A stretch of 64,000 nt of DNA from Isoetes taiwanensis (lineage: Eukaryota; Streptophyta; Lycopodiopsida; Isoetales; Isoetaceae), in NCBI GenBank assembly GCA_021234155.1, contig JAJEKV010000003.1, positions 23,157,569 through 23,221,568 on the forward strand, given 5' to 3'. Shown in pieces: positions 61,123 through 64,000 of this stretch (positions within the stretch are counted from its first letter, which is position 1; each line of letters starts with the position of its first letter). The notes under the pieces were generated by a model. It worked only from the letters and a program-made list of their open reading frames with translations, had not been told where the DNA came from and searched no databases. The position numbers and the translations under genes were made by a program.

Positions 61123-63237
61123 CTATGTTAAAAAGGAACAATTACTATGCGTATCAGAATTTAGTGAGGAATATCTGTACCTATTGAGTTCAATATTGAA
61201 AATGTTGATGTCAAAATTGAGTCCTGGAAACTTTTCCTGTTGTAGTACCCTGGTAACCTTATGCCAGACATCTGATTTTCTGAAACCTTTAGAGATAAAA
61301 ACGTCAATGAGACCAGCAATGTCCTTAGCTGCCATCATAGGATTACTATGCACATATAGATACGGTTGAATCTGTGAAATGATACTGTTGCATGCCACAA
61401 GGTAAGGGCGACAGCTGTCTGCATCACCAAATCTAACCACATGAAAAGGTAGTTTACTTCTCTTGTCAAAACGATAGGTGATATATGTCCCGTTATGATG
61501 TGCTAAAATCTCAATACTCAAATTGAGAAAATCCACTCTCTTACTCAAAGATGAATTCCAGCTGCAGTAACTAGTCTCATCTTTAATCACCAAATGGTTA
61601 AGGTCATAAATGGTAACATCCTGCCCAGTTTTGAGAAGTCTCAAGAATTTCCTAATATCAGGATTATTCAGGCTCAAAAGATCATCTATGTATCTAAAAG
61701 TATGTTTAAAGGACGCTGCTTCAATCAATTTACCTTCACTAATCAATCTGGAAATAAATTTCAGCTCGAACCAGCCAAGATAGAGGTTACACCATGATGG
61801 GCTAGAGGCAAATCCCATTGGGATACCCCTAGTTTGTTTCCAGATACCATTATGCATCAATAAATAACAGTTGTTCATCAGCCAAACATTCAGCTTTATA
61901 AAAAGATCCTTATTGATCATATTCCAGGATTTACCAGCAGGCGCTTTCTCCTTCCATTCAAGTATAATTTTAGAGTTCTCAAGAACTTGGAACCACATCT
62001 CAAAACCCCTATGAACATTCTTTTTGTATCTCCATACAAGCTCGATGATTTCAGTCATAATCAGACAAATTCCATCAGGTCCATCAAGAGGAATATTTTC
62101 ATAGCATTTGGTAACATCGGCAACAAAAACATCGTTAATTTTAGCAGGTAAATTACATACCACATCATAAACTGAATTGATTATCCAGGAAGCTTTTATT
62201 CTGTTTTGCTGCCATAAATTCCCAGCGCTGCATTTGTCATAACAAATGCTAGGCCATACTTCAAGTAATAGATTCAGACCAGTAGCAATGATAGAAGCAA
62301 CAACTGAAAAAATGGTATTGTGTGCGTTTGTAATCCATCTGTATTCCAATTTGTGAGCCTTAAAAATGCCAAGTAAATAGGGTAACGAGTCATTGGCACC
62401 ATAAACATCCCCAAGTAAATCCAACAAGTCCATCTTTAACTGTGCTAGTAGCTCTTCCTGAGTAATTGAACATTTAAGGAAGTCCTTACTGTTCAACCTT
62501 TTATCAGCTTCGGACCTGATATGAAAAGGACAAATGAAGGCAGGATTATTGGCAGCTTTGTCAATCCCGGACGTGTACAAGTTACTTCTTAACCAATCAA
62601 GGTTTTTAACCACTTTTTCATCCTGGATCAAGAACTTTTTCCTGTTTTCCATATTACTATTAATGAAAAACTTTGCCAGCCATTTTGTCTCTTTTAACAG
62701 GATCCTTTTACATTCCTCAATGGTTTCAGAGTCAAACTCGTCCAGTGCAAATCTATGTATGTTGAAGAACTGCTCCACAGTAATTATCATTTCAGATTTG
62801 AATTGCTCCAAGGTGAAAGGTCGGTCAGGGATATAATTTAAGCCATGATCAAACCAATTTCTAAGGCCTTTAGAGTGTATAATGTTAAGGTCCATAGTTC
62901 TGATATGTCCGATAAGTGGATCAACAAATTTCTTGAGCCTTGGGATAGAACATGGACATGGTGGTTCATTAGTTTCAGAAAATATAGTTTTTGGATTATA
63001 GCATAAATCCTTGAGATTGGAAGAGAATTTCCATCCAAAAGTAGTATCATTCCATATGTCATATCCAACTTCCCCGAAAAAACGACACAAGACAGTTTTA
63101 AAAGTGCTGCTGAATTCAATCTTATCAACCACTTTGGAAAAATAACAGAAATGAACAAATTTATTTTTGGAGTTTTCTCTAGAGACCTGAAGAGTGAGTC
63201 TTCCATCAACTCTTGTCGAGATATATCTTCTTTTAAT
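61123..63237 (-). CDS. Reverse transcriptase exon, copy B, intact
   Basis: The exon begins after the acceptor aaacag at 63238 and is open for about 704 codons (710 counted from an ATG in the preceding intron at 63255). On that 710 numbering: TTFGWKFSSNLKD (71-83), a CPC pair (99-103), IDKAANNPAFICP (231-243), LPYLLGIFKAHKLEYRWITN (291-310), motif A FVADVTKCYENIPLDG with Asp 380, motif B TRGIPMG (475-481), motif C YIDD (522-525, Asp 524 and 525), then VDFLNLSIEI and YRFDKRSKLPF. All catalytic carboxylates are present. The product should copy element RNA into DNA. No GIY-YIG nuclease follows. Alternative: a domesticated RT gene of the rvt type, but the repeated copies and 3' structures argue for an element. 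Confidence 0.87.
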   Translation of the reverse strand: MKRRYISTRVDGRLTLQVSRENSKNKFVHFCYFSKVVDKIEFSSTFKTVLCRFFGEVGYDIWNDTTFGWKFSSNLKDLCYNPKTIFSETNEPPCPCSIPRLKKFVDPLIGHIRTMDLNIIHSKGLRNWFDHGLNYIPDRPFTLEQFKSEMIITVEQFFNIHRFALDEFDSETIEECKRILLKETKWLAKFFINSNMENRKKFLIQDEKVVKNLDWLRSNLYTSGIDKAANNPAFICPFHIRSEADKRLNSKDFLKCSITQEELLAQLKMDLLDLLGDVYGANDSLPYLLGIFKAHKLEYRWITNAHNTIFSVVASIIATGLNLLLEVWPSICYDKCSAGNLWQQNRIKASWIINSVYDVVCNLPAKINDVFVADVTKCYENIPLDGPDGICLIMTEIIELVWRYKKNVHRGFEMWFQVLENSKIILEWKEKAPAGKSWNMINKDLFIKLNVWLMNNCYLLMHNGIWKQTRGIPMGFASSPSWCNLYLGWFELKFISRLISEGKLIEAASFKHTFRYIDDLLSLNNPDIRKFLRLLKTGQDVTIYDLNHLVIKDETSYCSWNSSLSKRVDFLNLSIEILAHHNGTYITYRFDKRSKLPFHVVRFGDADSCRPYLVACNSIISQIQPYLYVHSNPMMAAKDIAGLIDVFISKGFRKSDVWHKVTRVLQQEKFPGLNFDINIFNIELNRYRYSSLNSDTHSNCSFLT

Positions 63238-63433
63238 CTGTTTGAAGCAATACATACTAATGAGAAAAAACTGCCAGTAAAGATATCATTGGAACAAGTC
63301 CAAATATAGTATGGCACTGTGGCCATTTTAACAAAAAACAGTAGTATGCCATGCAGTCACATGTAAACAAAAGGTACTGAAAAGAACTGAAAGCATAAGA
63401 AAGCAGACCATTGAACTGGTGTAAAACCAGTTT

Positions 63434-64000
63434 ACTGCATCAATCCTGTATCCTTGACGAAATTTGAGTTCCCAGACGTAGTACACTTTGCCAATTTTGG
63501 AGGCCTCAGAATTCCAGCTGTAATATTGTTCGGTATTGTCCTTTTCTTGTAGCTTGGAGCAAACCCCATGCTGCTGTTATCATGCAGGTGATCGATCAGG
63601 AATTTCTTTGACCGAATGGTCTTTTCAATGATATCCACAGCCCTGGACCTGCCAAATTCATTCTTAAGATTGAAATTTACATTTTCAGCAAGCTTGTGAG
63701 TCATCCGTATCATCAACTCTCTGATGGTGAGAAAACCAATGTAGGACAGCACGACACCCCTGACAGGTTCAGTGGCCAGAAAATTAGAGAGCAGGGCAAA
63801 CCTCATTTGCATTGTTTCATTGGGCCAAATTAATTCCAAATTGTTGGCCATAAACCATACCAAATGATCAAACCAAATAATGTTGTCTGGACACTTCTCA
63901 TCACAGATTTTATCACAATCACATTTAAAGAACGAGCAGTAGGTCCTGAAAATCCTCATAAGATAGAAACTATTTCTCTTCTCCTCAATCTTCGCCATGT
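63434..64000 (-). CDS. Central exon of the RT element, copy B (partial, cut by window)
   Basis: The minus-strand frame enters at the window edge and runs MAKIEEKRNSFYLMRIFRTY, the cysteine cluster CSFFKCDCDKICDEKCPDN, WFDHLVWFMANN, then VDIIEKTIRSKKFLIDHLHD and AGILRPPKLAK. The donor is probably gca|gtaaac at about 63434, as the frame closes right after it. It is uninterrupted, unlike copy A. The upstream rest of this exon and the SAP exon of copy B lie beyond the window. Confidence 0.75.

Larger units (their letters stand above)
61034..64000 (-). mobile_element. RT element, copy B (3' part in window, open RT frame)
   Basis: On the minus strand: central exon (from beyond 64000 to about 63434), an intron of about 200 bp, RT exon (63237-61123), then two stem-loops (61115-61090 and 61060-61040) before the TA run. 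Gene order and intron position equal those of copy A, while the sequence is clearly diverged. Copy B is cut by the window edge. Confidence 0.75.

Overview
This window looks like intergenic and accessory DNA from a land-plant nuclear genome, possibly a fern or another non-seed plant. The evidence is AT-rich sequence, spliceosomal introns (GT...AG), a PLS-type pentatricopeptide-repeat (PPR) pseudogene, REM-like B3-domain fragments, Helitrons carrying an RPA1-like gene, tRNA-derived and LINE-like repeats and very long (TA)n arrays. There are no bacterial operons. The fern assignment is inferred from the style of the PPR protein and is not proven.

Layout. 1-2640: locally duplicated non-coding DNA with unusual GCGCGATTT palindromes and a poly-T run. 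3253-9552: an autonomous-type Helitron coding unit, made of an open Rep/helicase frame and a multi-exon RPA1-like gene that carries two in-frame stops. 9879-10110: a decayed piece of the reverse-transcriptase (RT) element described below. 11.1-19 kb: tandem and dispersed repeats, including a 633/625-bp direct duplication, plus a B3 fragment. 19.87-21.97 kb (minus): a broken PPR gene. 22591-28482: two related non-autonomous Helitrons joined head to tail, CTAG directly to TC. 28971-29890 (minus): a three-exon B3 gene with a stop and a frameshift. 30.2-31 kb: a promoter-like TATA box, a three-fold GC-rich repeat and strong hairpins. 31-36 kb: repeats. 35996-36723: a plausible small intron-containing gene of unknown family. 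41.1-45.15 kb: LINE 3' tail and LINE RT pseudogene sharing a structured 3' end. 45511-48053: three (TA)n arrays separated by two copies of a unit with a tRNA-like A box/B box and a CCGTAGGATC array.

48053-64000 is the most notable part. Two diverged copies (A on plus, B on minus) of an RT element each have a SAP-like N-terminal exon, a central region with a cysteine cluster, and a large RT exon with a DKAANN block, motif A (DVTKCYENIP), motif B (RGIPMG) and motif C (Y-M/I-DD). Each full copy is followed head to tail by a second copy that is cut off inside the long first intron. The two cut copies face each other across a short (TA)n at 57618-57641. The 3' ends carry two stem-loops whose stems are kept despite sequence change. 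Copy A has two in-frame stops; the RT exon of copy B is open over about 700 codons. The RT looks closest to Penelope-like/TERT-type enzymes, but I see no GIY-YIG endonuclease. Tandem copies flanked by a microsatellite fit what is known of some Penelope-like elements.
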